This document shows, piece by piece, positions 52,768 to 63,300 of a DNA stretch of 64,000 nt; positions within the stretch are counted from its first letter, which is position 1, and each line of letters starts with the position of its first letter. Both the position numbers and the translations under genes were made by a program. Under the pieces are notes generated by a model. That model was not told the origin of the DNA. It ran no database searches and saw nothing but the letters and a program-made list of their open reading frames with translations. Source of the stretch: UBA1783 sp033808805 (GTDB lineage Bacteria; Bacillota_I; Bacilli_A; Erysipelotrichales; Erysipelotrichaceae); NCBI GenBank assembly GCA_033808805.1, contig JAPXMY010000010.1, positions 12,133 through 76,132 on the forward strand, given 5' to 3'.

Positions 52768-54228
52768 ATGGAGTTTTTTCCTACAATGTCAATAATATTT
52801 AGAATAGGTGCCTTAGAAATCAGATGGTATGCTGTCTGTATTTTAACTGGAGCTCTTTTAGCTTATTATCTTGCAGTAAAAGAAGCGACAAAAGCAGGTT
52901 ATTCAAGTGATTTTTTAGATGATATATTTATTGGGGTCATGTTTTTTGGCATCATCGGAGCTAGACTCTGGTATTGTGTTTTTTATGATTTGAATGGTTA
53001 TTTTTCTGATCCGGTTTCAATTATTAGAATCTGGGATGGAGGTCTGGCGATTCAAGGCGGCTTATTTGGAGCCTTGATTTTTATCCTGTTTTATACAAAA
53101 CGTAAAGGAGTTCAATTTCTGCATTTAGTTGATATTGTGATGCCTAAAGTTCTTATTGCTCAGGCAATAGGCAGATGGGGGAACTTCTTTAATCAGGAAG
53201 CTTACGGAAACATTGTCGATGAAAGCTATTTTAATGGTATTTTGTCTTTTCTAAAAAGCGGGATGTATATTGATGGTTATTATCGTCAACCGATGTTCTT
53301 TTATGAGTCAATGCTATGTTTGATTGGATTTATTCTTATTCACTTATATCGAAAATATTCAAAGACTCATCGTGGTGATGGAATGTTTGCTTATCTGGGC
53401 TGGTATGGTGTAATCAGATTCTGGATTGAAACCCAGAGATCAGACTCATTGATGATTGGAAATCTTAAAACAGCAATGCTTGTTTCTGTAGTTTTTATGA
53501 TTATTGGTGTAGCTGGTCTTCTAGGACTATTTAGAAAGAAAATCTACAGTAAAAAGCCAGTTGTTATTTTTGATCTGGATGGTACAATTTTGGATACTGC
53601 TCCAGCAATTTTTGCTTCCTTCAAGCATACTTTTGAAATCTATAATCCAGAATTAAATCTGACTGATGAAGATTATGCCTCATTTTTAGGGCCTACTTTA
53701 AAACAGACCTTTGAAAAGTATTGCCCTGATGCTGATGAAAATAGAATTGAAGAAATGATTGAGACATATAAAAAGCATAATAAAGAAGTTCACAGGGATT
53801 TGGTAACCCCAATGCCCAATGTGATAAAGTTACTGAACTATCTTAAAGAGAACGACTATAATATAGCCATAGCCTCTAGCAAGATGACCGATACATGTCT
53901 TTTAGGATTAGAGGTCACAGGATTAAAGGATTATTTTGAAGTAGTAATAGGACTTGATCAGGTCACAAAACCAAAGCCTGATAAAGAAACCGTAATTAAA
54001 GCGATAAAGGCACTGAATGGCTATTTCACTAATGCTATTTATGTTGGTGATAGTGTAACAGATATTGAATGTGCTAAAAATGCTGGAGTATATTCGATAG
54101 GATTTACCTCTAATAAATTAATGCTTCAAAACCTGATTGATGCCAAACCAAATGCATTGATTGATGATATGATCGAAATAATAGATATATTAAAGGAGGA
54201 GCAATCATGGACACTCAATATGATGTAA
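52768..54228 (+). CDS. lgt: Fusion: prolipoprotein diacylglyceryl transferase + PpaX-like HAD phosphatase
   Basis: A 486-residue fusion. Residues 1-255 are Lgt, the membrane enzyme that adds diacylglycerol to lipoprotein cysteines, with GGLAIQGGLFGA (91-102) and the signature AQAIGRWGNFFNQEAYG (131-147). After a short basic linker (256-264) comes a cytoplasmic HAD phosphatase (265-480): motif I DLDGT (269-273), the SS pair in IASSK near 370, motif III Lys in KPKPDK near 401-406 and motif IV GDSVTD (427-432). In Bacillus lgt and ppaX (pyrophosphatase for PPi from HprK) are separate neighbours; here they are one chain. It overlaps trxB by 22 bases. Confidence 0.92.
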   Translation: MEFFPTMSIIFRIGALEIRWYAVCILTGALLAYYLAVKEATKAGYSSDFLDDIFIGVMFFGIIGARLWYCVFYDLNGYFSDPVSIIRIWDGGLAIQGGLFGALIFILFYTKRKGVQFLHLVDIVMPKVLIAQAIGRWGNFFNQEAYGNIVDESYFNGILSFLKSGMYIDGYYRQPMFFYESMLCLIGFILIHLYRKYSKTHRGDGMFAYLGWYGVIRFWIETQRSDSLMIGNLKTAMLVSVVFMIIGVAGLLGLFRKKIYSKKPVVIFDLDGTILDTAPAIFASFKHTFEIYNPELNLTDEDYASFLGPTLKQTFEKYCPDADENRIEEMIETYKKHNKEVHRDLVTPMPNVIKLLNYLKENDYNIAIASSKMTDTCLLGLEVTGLKDYFEVVIGLDQVTKPKPDKETVIKAIKALNGYFTNAIYVGDSVTDIECAKNAGVYSIGFTSNKLMLQNLIDAKPNALIDDMIEIIDILKEEQSWTLNMM

Positions 54229-55130
54229 TTATTATCGGAGCAGGGCCTGCCGGCTTGACAGCAGCAATTTATGCTTCACGTGCAAATATGAAAGTTTTAG
54301 TTCTGGAAATGGAAAGTCCAGGCGGGAAACTGGTTAAAACCTATAAAATTGAAAACTATACCGGAGTTGAAAGCAGCTCAGGAGTAGATCTGGCCATGTC
54401 TTTTATGAATCATGGTTTAGCTTTTGGTGCTAAAATGGATTTTGGAGCAGTTACAAAAGTTGAAAATGAGGGCAAACTTAAAAAAGTCACTTTAGATAAT
54501 GGCAAAGAGTTTACTGGCAAAGCAGTTATTGTTGCTACTGGTACTAAAGAAAGACCATTGGATGTTGAAATGGCGGAAAGATTTACTGGTAGAGGTATTT
54601 CTTACTGCGCGGTATGTGATGGTGCCTTCTATAGAAATAAGGTAGTCACTATTGTCGGTGGAGGAAACAGTGCTTTAGAAGAAGCCTTATTTATTACTTC
54701 ATTAGTTGAAAAGGTTAATATCGTTATCAGAAGAGACGAATTCAGGGCTGAACCTAAAATAGTTGAAGAAGTGCTAAACAATGAAAAAATAAATGTTATA
54801 TATAAACATCTTCCTGACAGTTTAATTATTGAAGATAATAATATTATCGGTTTAAACATCAGACATGTTGATACCGGTGAAATTACACCACTGATGTGTT
54901 CGGGGATTTTCCCTTATATCGGTGCTGATCCAGCTACTTCATTTTTAGATAAAGCTATCCTGAATGAAAGAGGATATATTATCGCTAAAGCAGATATGTC
55001 AACAGCGATTGAAGGAATCTTTGGAGCAGGAGATGTCATTGACAAAGATTTAAGACAGGTAGTAACAGCTACCAGTGATGGAGCAATCGCTGCCAACAGT
55101 GCTGTCAAGTATATTAAGAATAATTTTTAA
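54207..55130 (+). CDS. trxB: Thioredoxin reductase
   Basis: A 307-residue FAD/NADPH enzyme that reduces thioredoxin. The FAD loop IIGAGPAGLTAAIYASRA is at 9-26, the redox pair is CAVC near 134-137, the NADPH loop is VGGGNSALEEA, and the end GIFGAGDVIDKDLRQVVTATSDG is typical. AAAGGAGG lies before the start, inside the end of the Lgt fusion gene. A terminator follows. Confidence 0.95.
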   Translation: MDTQYDVIIIGAGPAGLTAAIYASRANMKVLVLEMESPGGKLVKTYKIENYTGVESSSGVDLAMSFMNHGLAFGAKMDFGAVTKVENEGKLKKVTLDNGKEFTGKAVIVATGTKERPLDVEMAERFTGRGISYCAVCDGAFYRNKVVTIVGGGNSALEEALFITSLVEKVNIVIRRDEFRAEPKIVEEVLNNEKINVIYKHLPDSLIIEDNNIIGLNIRHVDTGEITPLMCSGIFPYIGADPATSFLDKAILNERGYIIAKADMSTAIEGIFGAGDVIDKDLRQVVTATSDGAIAANSAVKYIKNNF

Positions 55131-55144
55131 AAAACCTCAAAAGT

Positions 55145-55174
55145 AAACCTGGAAGAAGTCCAGGTTTGTTTTTT
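55145..55174 (+). terminator. Terminator after trxB
   Basis: AAACCTGGA and TCCAGGTTT form a perfect 9-bp stem with loop AGAAG, then GTTTTTT. Confidence 0.88.
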
Positions 55175-55193
55175 GTTGCTAAAGGTGTATAAT
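55166..55193 (+). promoter_or_regulatory. Promoter of pepF
   Basis: TTGTTT and perfect TATAAT are 16 bases apart; the -35 lies in the T tract of the preceding terminator. Confidence 0.55.
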
Positions 55194-55229
55194 GTACATT
55201 GCGTCTTAAAAAAAGGAATGGTGATATCA

Positions 55230-56927
55230 ATGGAAAAATTTAGAGATTTAAAGTACGTTAGACCTGACTTTAAGGAAGTGAAAAAGCAACTTAAAGATTA
55301 TTTGAAAAAATTTAAAAAGGTTAAAACTTATTCAGAGTTTAAAGAACTATATGTTGAGTTTGAAAATGAAACTTCAAAATTAGCTTCTACTGTTTCTATC
55401 GCCTCAATTAGAAATACAATGGATAAAAATGATTCTTTTTATGAAGAAGAAATGAAATATATCAATGAAAAGGGTGCCATTATTCAATTGGCTAGTCTGT
55501 CTTTATCTAAGGCTTTATTAAAAAGCCCTTTCAGAAAACAGTTTGATGAAGAATATGGCAGTTTTTTAACTGAAAAAATTGAAAAATCTTTAAAACTTGT
55601 CAGTCCATTAACAATATTAGATTCAATTAAAGAATCAAAATTAACACAGCAGTATTCAAAAGATGTCGCCTTATGTGAAACTGAATTTAGAGCTGAAAAG
55701 AAAAACTTCTATGGCTTACTGAAGCATATGGAATCAACAGACCGTCAGGAAAGAAAAGAAGCCTTTATGGCTTGGGCTGACCTTTATGAATCAGTCTCTG
55801 ATAAACTGGATGATACTTATGACAAGCTGGTTAAACTCAGAGTCAGGATGACTAAAAAGTTAGGTTTTAAAGACTATATTGATTATTCGTACCTGGCAAG
55901 AGGCCGATATGACTATACTGCCAAAGATATAGAAAGATTTAGAAATAATGTTAGAGATATTATCGTTCCTTTATGTGCTGAATTATACGAAAAACAGAGA
56001 CAACGCTTAAAAGTTGAAACGCTTCATTTCTATGATGAAGGATTGGTTTTTCCAGAAGGAAATGCGATTCCAATCGGTAATAAAGATGAGTTGGTTGCCA
56101 AGGCTCAAAAGATGTATGATGAAATGAGCAGTGAAACCAGTGAATTTTTCAATTTTATGAATGATTATGAACTGTTTGACTTGGAAACCAGACCAGGCAA
56201 ACATCTGGGTGGCTATTGTACCTTCCTTCCAGCTCAAAAGGCTCCATTTATTTTCTCCAATTTCAATGGTACCAGTGCTGATGTGGATGTTTTAACTCAT
56301 GAAGCAGGACATGCTTTCCAGATTTATCTATCAAGCAGATATCAAGAAACGATGCTAAGCATGATGTCGTCAAGTGAGATAAATGAAATACATTCGATGG
56401 CGATGGAACATTTCACTTATGATTGGATGGATTTATTCTTTGGGGAAAAGGTCAATAAATACATTTATTCTCATTTAGTAAAATCTTTGACAGTTATTCC
56501 ATATATGGTATCGGTTGATGAGTTCCAACATCGAGTTTTTGAAAATCCAAAAATGAATGCTAAGGAAAGAAGAAAAGTATGGCATGAAATTGAGAAAATC
56601 TATCTTCCTTGGCGCAGCTATGATGGTAATAAGTTTTTGGAAGAAGGCGGATTCTGGATGCAGAAACAACATATCTTTTTATATCCATTTTATTATGTCG
56701 ATTATGCTTTAGCTCAGATGAGTTCTTTTGAACTGTATATCAGAAGTTTAGACAACAGGCAGACAGCCTGGGATGACTATGTAGCATTATGCCAAAAAGG
56801 TGGAAGTATGGGATACTTTGATCTTCTGAAGAGTGCCAATTTGAATAATCCATTTGATAAGGGAAAAATGCAGCAAACTATAGAAAAGATTAAAGAAATC
56901 ATTCAGGAATTTGAAAACAAGCTATAA
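55230..56927 (+). CDS. pepF: M3-family oligoendopeptidase (PepF-like)
   Basis: A 565-residue zinc oligopeptidase that degrades cytoplasmic peptides. The zinc motif is LTHEAGHAF near 355, with a downstream Glu in EINEIHSMAMEHF as the third ligand. The Tyr-rich C-terminal lobe YPFYYVDYALAQ is typical. The start at 55230 (MEKFRDLKYVRPD) agrees with the family; ATG 55218 sits on the ribosome binding site and is unlikely. It is transcribed alone between two terminators. Confidence 0.92.
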   Translation: MEKFRDLKYVRPDFKEVKKQLKDYLKKFKKVKTYSEFKELYVEFENETSKLASTVSIASIRNTMDKNDSFYEEEMKYINEKGAIIQLASLSLSKALLKSPFRKQFDEEYGSFLTEKIEKSLKLVSPLTILDSIKESKLTQQYSKDVALCETEFRAEKKNFYGLLKHMESTDRQERKEAFMAWADLYESVSDKLDDTYDKLVKLRVRMTKKLGFKDYIDYSYLARGRYDYTAKDIERFRNNVRDIIVPLCAELYEKQRQRLKVETLHFYDEGLVFPEGNAIPIGNKDELVAKAQKMYDEMSSETSEFFNFMNDYELFDLETRPGKHLGGYCTFLPAQKAPFIFSNFNGTSADVDVLTHEAGHAFQIYLSSRYQETMLSMMSSSEINEIHSMAMEHFTYDWMDLFFGEKVNKYIYSHLVKSLTVIPYMVSVDEFQHRVFENPKMNAKERRKVWHEIEKIYLPWRSYDGNKFLEEGGFWMQKQHIFLYPFYYVDYALAQMSSFELYIRSLDNRQTAWDDYVALCQKGGSMGYFDLLKSANLNNPFDKGKMQQTIEKIKEIIQEFENKL

Positions 56928-56944
56928 AAACAGCCGATTAAAAG

Positions 56945-56980
56945 AACAAAGATCTTATTTTAAAGAAACTTTGTTTTTTT
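56945..56980 (+). terminator. Terminator after pepF
   Basis: AACAAAG and CTTTGTT pair around a 17-base loop and are followed by a T run. The stem is short and AT-rich. Confidence 0.6.
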
Positions 56981-57023
56981 ATTGTCTTGTCAACAGTGCT
57001 ATATTGAATAAATAGCATAATAA

Positions 57024-57032
57024 TGATAAAAT
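57024..57032 (+). promoter_or_regulatory. Extended -10 promoter of the giant surface protein
   Basis: TGATAAAAT lies about 36 bases before the start codon. TTGTCA at 56987 is too far to be its -35. AAGAGGT precedes the ATG pair. Confidence 0.55.
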
Positions 57033-57067
57033 TACTTTAATCGTGCATATAAAAAGAGGTATGAATT

Positions 57068-57235
57068 ATGATGAATTCAAGTTTTAAAAACAGTAAAATA
57101 TTTATTAAAAGATTAGGTATTGTCCTGTTGACGATAATGATGGTTTTTACAGGTTTATTCATGACGGTAAAAGCTGCTGAACCATATGATACTGGTTTTG
57201 AATGGGATAAAGATGAAGAAGTCCAAAATGAATAG
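57068..57235 (+). CDS. Signal-peptide fragment of the giant surface protein
   Basis: A 55-codon reading frame from ATG 57068 (AAGAGG upstream) to TAG 57233-57235. It encodes a clear Sec signal peptide: a basic start with two Lys and an Arg, the hydrophobic core LGIVLLTIMMVFTGLFM, and a cleavage site after VKA or VKAA. A short acidic stretch (EPYDTGFEWDKDEEVQNE) follows. The frame after the TAG stays open and in phase into the 6.3-kb surface protein, so this is the detached front end of that gene rather than a separate one. Confidence 0.75.
   Translation: MMNSSFKNSKIFIKRLGIVLLTIMMVFTGLFMTVKAAEPYDTGFEWDKDEEVQNE
57233..57235 (+). other. In-frame TAG interrupting the surface protein gene
   Basis: This TAG is in phase with both the signal peptide start (55 codons upstream) and the 2,100-codon frame downstream. 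No other stop occurs before 63688, and no ATG, GTG or TTG lies in phase until TTG 57344. TAG is a normal stop elsewhere in the window (rpsF, ssb, dnaB and others end with it), so general reassignment is not supported. Confidence 0.85.
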
Positions 57236-57343
57236 CCATTAGCTGCCGGTCTGGTCAAGTCTTATTCAGGAATTGGTACAGCAGGCTTTTCATATTGCAG
57301 ATATTACTATAACGATCAAGGACAGATAGTAGTAGAGTTTGAG

Positions 57344-60300
57344 TTGTCAATTTTCCCAGATGACACAACAAACAATGATTTCGGTTCTAATTTCAGAACA
57401 TTTAGAACCCAGTGGGATTATGCCAATATTTTCATTGATCCTGATTTAGCAGTTATGGTTGATGAACAGGCCAGTTTCTTTATGATGTCTTATCCTATGG
57501 AAACTTTTCCTGCTACTCCTAAATCTGTCTCACTTAGTGCAGCGACCAAACCAGAAGGAAACAACATTTACAAATTAAATGTAAATCAGGTATTTCCAAA
57601 TATGCCTGAAACTTCAGATTATATGAAGTCTAAGTTATACCTCGTTTTAAAAAATGGTGTTACACGCGATATGCTAAGCCAGGATTATGCTGTGCAACTT
57701 CGTTATACCAACATAAATAATCAGGTATATGAACAAAGAGGAACAAAAGGTAATCAGGTTTTAGGAAGTTACTATGGTCATGTTTTCAGCCATAACACTT
57801 TTGATGTCAGTGTCAATAATGATGATGTTACCCTTAAAACGATGGCTCCTTTTCAAACAGCCTCAATGACAAATACAATACCAAATGCTGTTTTACCACC
57901 AGATTTGATGAGAACAGTAGCTCAATCAATTATTTATGATAATATCAATGGCACGATAAGCGTTTACTATAGAGTGGCTCCAAACCATTACTGGTATACC
58001 AGCAGATATGCTGACAATGGCTATTTCCTATCTTCATGGATCGGAATTCGCCAGGTTATGGACTCTAGAATATATGATGCCCTGAAACCAGATGAAAATG
58101 GTGTTGTTGGGTATATGAAGATGTTTGACCTTAACGGTACAGGCAGGGGTTGGAATGTAACAACCAATATAAATATTAATGAATTTTCTAAGACACAGAT
58201 TACCAGCGAAAGCAGTACGTATTCCTATATGCTGGTTCCTAATGGTTTTAAAACAGATATAACGGATAAAGCTATTGTGCCTGCCAATCAGACGAATAAT
58301 GTGCATAACGTTTATCTTCATGGTTATAAGAAAGAAGCGGATTTTGTACGTTTCATTTACTATGTTGATAAAAACAAGATGGATGCTTTGTTTGAAACTG
58401 CGAATAGTTCTTCACTGAGTATTTCTACTTCATATATTTCTGATAGACCAACGGAAACAAATCAAACAGAATATCGCCTTACAGCAGGTGGAAACATTGT
58501 AATTCCTAAAGGCGCTACCATTGTTTTTGATTTACCTAAAAAATCAAGAGCGATCTTTAAAGCCGGTTTAGAAAACAATTATGAACGTACCATTGGTGAT
58601 TTAAGAACTAAAAGACCAGCTACTGAGATGAATAATAACGGTGTCGATCCAAGCGACTATGGCCAAAAGTACACAATCACCCCTTATGTTGCAACTGAAA
58701 ATGGCTTTGTATTGACTGTTGAATCTGGGTTAACAATTTATGCAGGGGAGACCATCAGTTTAACGATGTTTGATGAAACTGTTCCAGATACTGTTACGAT
58801 TACGGTTGTTTATGGCACAACAAGAACAGATTATACCTTGACCAAGTACTTAGCCAACGAAAACAGGCTGTATACAATTCCTAATGGTAATGTACGTACG
58901 GGAGTTATTGTAAATCGCAGTGCCAATACACCGCACGTAGATGAATTCTTTACTGATACTCTTACTATAACAGGGCATAGTAAATATCCACTCGCCTTGG
59001 TATCGATGAGAAAAGCAGCAGATGATAAAGTGTTCAAAGAAACTTATTCTTCTACGATAGTCGAACCGTTTTATGCTGAAGGAAGCTCAACACCATTAGA
59101 TGGTTATGCTTTTGCTTTTGATGTTTTTGGTTCTGTCGAAATCAAAAAAGATATGGCAATACGTTTTTCCAATGCGGCTGCAGGATATTTTAGATCTATT
59201 CCATCTACCTACAGAGCTCAGGCCAAAGTTACCTTTGACAAAAATGATGGTATCGGTACCACAGAGGTAAGAATAGTTCCAATGAATGAAAAGGCCTATA
59301 ATGACAATGGGTATGTTTGTAACGGTTTTGAAGGAGCCAATATTTTATGGTTGGATACAGACGGAAACGTTATTGATGCTTCAGCTGCAGAAAAATATTT
59401 CTCAGACTATGAAGGAAAGCCAATTAAAGCTCAAACAGAAATAGATAAGAGAAAATATTATGATGGAACTGACTTGACTCGTGAAGGCTATAATTTCTTA
59501 GGTTGGTCTACTAAACAATCTGACCCTATGAGTGCAGCAGATTTCAACAGTATGGAAGAGCTGACTGATTTAAATCAATGGGAAGAAAGTACAAATTACA
59601 TATTTACTAAACAATCTCCAGTAGATGAAAGCAGAACGGTTTATGCGGTCTGGGAGAAAAAATTAGAAACATATCGATTTGTTTTTCACCACGATAACAA
59701 TGGAGAAGATATTACCTATACCTTGGATGTACCAGTTGGAAACATTTCCAATGGCAGTACTGATGAACTGACAGCTTATCTTAAATTAGAAGGAAATGTT
59801 CTTTACGATTTAGGATTTGTAAAAACGGGCAGTTATTTTGTTGGCTGGGCAGAAACAGCAACAGTAAGTAATGAAACCGAAGTTCACCAACTTTATACTA
59901 ATCACAGCAGCATACAGCTGGCAGGTAATAACTTGCAATTGCAGCTGAATGAAGAACCGCTTGCTGATGGAACTGTTAATCATATAAACCCATGGAAGAA
60001 TGTTGTTAATCAACCAGTTAATAATAATGGAGTAGCGACTCTTCATTTATATGCTCAATATAAACATCTGTTAACAATGACAGCTGATGTACAGTGGTAT
60101 GCTGAAGGTGAGTTGGACATATTCAAGGCAAATCCTGATCTATATTCAGGAACACCAGATCCTGTAGATTTACATTTCAGCAACTCATATGTGGCAATGG
60201 TTCTGTTAAGAACTACTGAAGGCAAGACCATGGACCCTACTAAATATGAAATTATTAAAGGTTTCTATGTAGCTGGTAAAAATGGCCAGATCTGGCAATG

Positions 60301-63300
60301 GCCAGCGCTGGAAGGTCACGACCCTAATGGTAGAAAATATTATTATTTGATTACTGAGTTCAACACGCAGATTTTAGAACATACTGAAGACGCAATTATT
60401 CAGCACTTTTATGAAAATAGAACCTGGGTATCTTTGTATATTACGATGGTTGGTCAAAGTGACAGCCTATCTAAATATACAGCGCTAAGCTTTGATGACA
60501 ATGGTTCAACCAGAAATTATCTGGCAGTTGCAAGCAGTAACCAGCCTGGAGCGAAACAATATGTTAATGATACCGTAGCAGGATATAATTTCCTTTTGAA
60601 AAACTTTGAAGTAGGTATTTTACCTGCAATGATTCATAGAGTTCAGGAAAACCATGATAGAGTTGTCATCAGTACTCCTACTGATGGAGCTAAGTATCTT
60701 TATCTGGTAGTTGATGGTGAAAGTGTCAATAATCGTATTGAATTTAAAAAAGATGATAACGACAAATGGTATTGTCCATTAAATACAAATATAAATGTAA
60801 ATGATACCGATGGAAAGCTGACAATTACAAATACAGCTGCACCATTTAACTTTGAAGGTAGAGATGGTGAAAGAGTATACGCCTTGTTTACCATCAGCAA
60901 TGAAGATCTGGAGATCCTTGATATCAACAAGTATTCATCTAGAGAGATTCAACCTTATGATCCTCTTTTAGATCTTTTAGAAGTACAACAAAAACCTCAT
61001 CTTAAAGATGAAAACGGAGTTATAACTCATAATGTGATTACTGCCAAAATTCCTGCAGGAAGCTATGCCGAAGCCAACTATACTTTAGGGTATATGAGTG
61101 GTGGAGTGTTTGTAGCAATTGTTGATGAAGACGGAAAAGAAATTACAGTAAAGCCTGATGCTACGGAAAGACTTGTCTTTAATGTGCCAAGCGGATTGCT
61201 GAATGAAACTACAGATTATGTTATCAGAGGTGTTGATCCTGCTGATACCTATAAGATGAATGATTTCCCTGGTCCAAAGATGGATTTTACAGCACCTGTT
61301 ATTGATGCAGCAAGTTTTGAAATATTAACTGGCGATCTAATTGCTGATACTGATGGAAAGATATCAACAGATGATTCAACAGCAACCATCAGTTATAAGA
61401 TTACCAGAAATGGAGAAGAAGTGAATCTGCCAGAGGGGTTAGGATTTGACCTTGTTACCAGTAAATTCTATGGTAAAACAGCAGATGTTCTTGATGCTGA
61501 CTTATTAGGCGAGTATGTTATTGACATCACAGCACAAGATCTATTCGGAAATGTTTCGGCAACCAAAACTATTACATTAACAATCAACCAAAAACCAACT
61601 ACTGAAGCAATTACAGGCATTACTCAGAATTATAATGTTGATGATGTAAATGCCAGTATTGTTGTAACCGGTAAAAAGGGTTCGACAATTAAGTTCTACA
61701 GTAAAAATGAAGATGGAACCTTTATAGAAATAGAAATTACTAATCTGACTGGAAGTCAAATTGTAAATGAAGATGGAACTTTAGCATTTGTTATGTCACA
61801 GGCTGATGTGAAACGTTTCAACAATGCAAAAGTCTATATAACACAGCTTGAAGCTGGAAAATTGGAGTCAGAAAAAGTTGACTATACCGATGAAAATATC
61901 GACATACCTAACAATTACAAGAGCGTAACAGGTGGGGCAATAGTTATTGATAATGTTGCTCCAACACCGCTGCATTTTGTTCAACCACTGGCAGGAACCA
62001 ACGTTTTAAAGATTACTAATATTTCTGCGGATGAACACTTTGCTGATGTTAAGGATATTGATAAGATTGTTATCAAGATTGGTAACAATCCTCCGTGTAC
62101 TTTAGAGCGCCAATACGATGCTAATGGTGTTTCAACTGGCAAATGGACCTGCAATCTGGGTTATGAATTTGAAGAAACTGAAGAAGAAATTACAGTTATT
62201 GTTAATCCAAATACAGGAGAAACCAAAACAGAAACTGTAGGAGTATTAAATTTTGTCCTTGCAGGAAATGATAAATTTGAAGAATTCCAGAATATTATTG
62301 CCAGGTATTATGATTATTTAGGTAACGTATCAGCTGAAGTAAGTGTGTCTGTTCCTAAACTTCCAGACCCTGTTGCTCCTTATGATATGACAGCTGTTAA
62401 TGACAGCCAAAACCATCCAGACAAGACAATAATCGCTGGTAAGGCTGATCCAGGTGCTGTTGTTTCTGTAATAATTGCTGGTCAAACCTATTCAGCAGAT
62501 GTTGATGATTTAGGTAATTTCACTTTAGAAATACCTAAGCAGGAGGCAGGAGAAATAATTACTGTGACATCAAAATTAAACAATTATACCAAAGATGGAA
62601 CAGTCACGGTAGAAGATGCTGAAGCTGATATTTATGATGTTACAGTTAAAAATATAAACAAGAGATATGGTCAAGCGACAACTGCTCAGGAAGTGATTAA
62701 TGCCGTTAAGGTTACTGGCTATCCAGAAGGTGAAGAACAGCCGGTATTGACAATTCAGCCAAAAGCAGCATTGCCAAATGGCAGAACATCAGGTGAATAC
62801 TTGATTCCAGTTTTAATAACTTATCCAGATGGTTCAACAGAAACAGTTAAAGTAAAGGTAATCGTTGGTCCTCAACCACAAAATCAGAAATATCAACCTG
62901 AGGTGGAAAATGAAGTTGTGATGGTTGGAGATAAAGTTGATTTAACAGATAATGTCGTCAATATTAATAAACTGCCATCTGGTACGTCAGTAAAAGACAC
63001 AACACCAGTAGACATTGATACAAGTGTTGCTGGAACCTATCATGGTCAGCTAACAGTTACCTACCCAGATGGAACAAAAGATGTTGTCAATGTGCTGGTA
63101 ATTGTACAAGAAGAACCTTTGACTGATGCTGAAAAATATACCGCTATAGGTGGAATTGTAGATAAGGGTGAGGGAGACACTTTAACAGAAGAAGAAATTA
63201 TAGCAGCAATTGAGATATCTCCTGAACTTGAAGCCGGTACAGTAGCAGATATTTCAATACTGTCACCACTTCCAACCACAGGAATGGATAATGAGATTAA

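Noticed and set aside
53540..53580. Lgt-phosphatase junction as an assembly error
   Set aside because: The frame is continuous through a plausible basic linker, both halves are complete, and the gene order matches the unfused version in Bacillus. It remains worth confirming by reads.
57233..57235. TAG as a sense codon in this organism
   Set aside because: rpsF, ssb, dnaB, comFC, the SDR gene and others end in TAG at the expected family length, so general reassignment is not supported.
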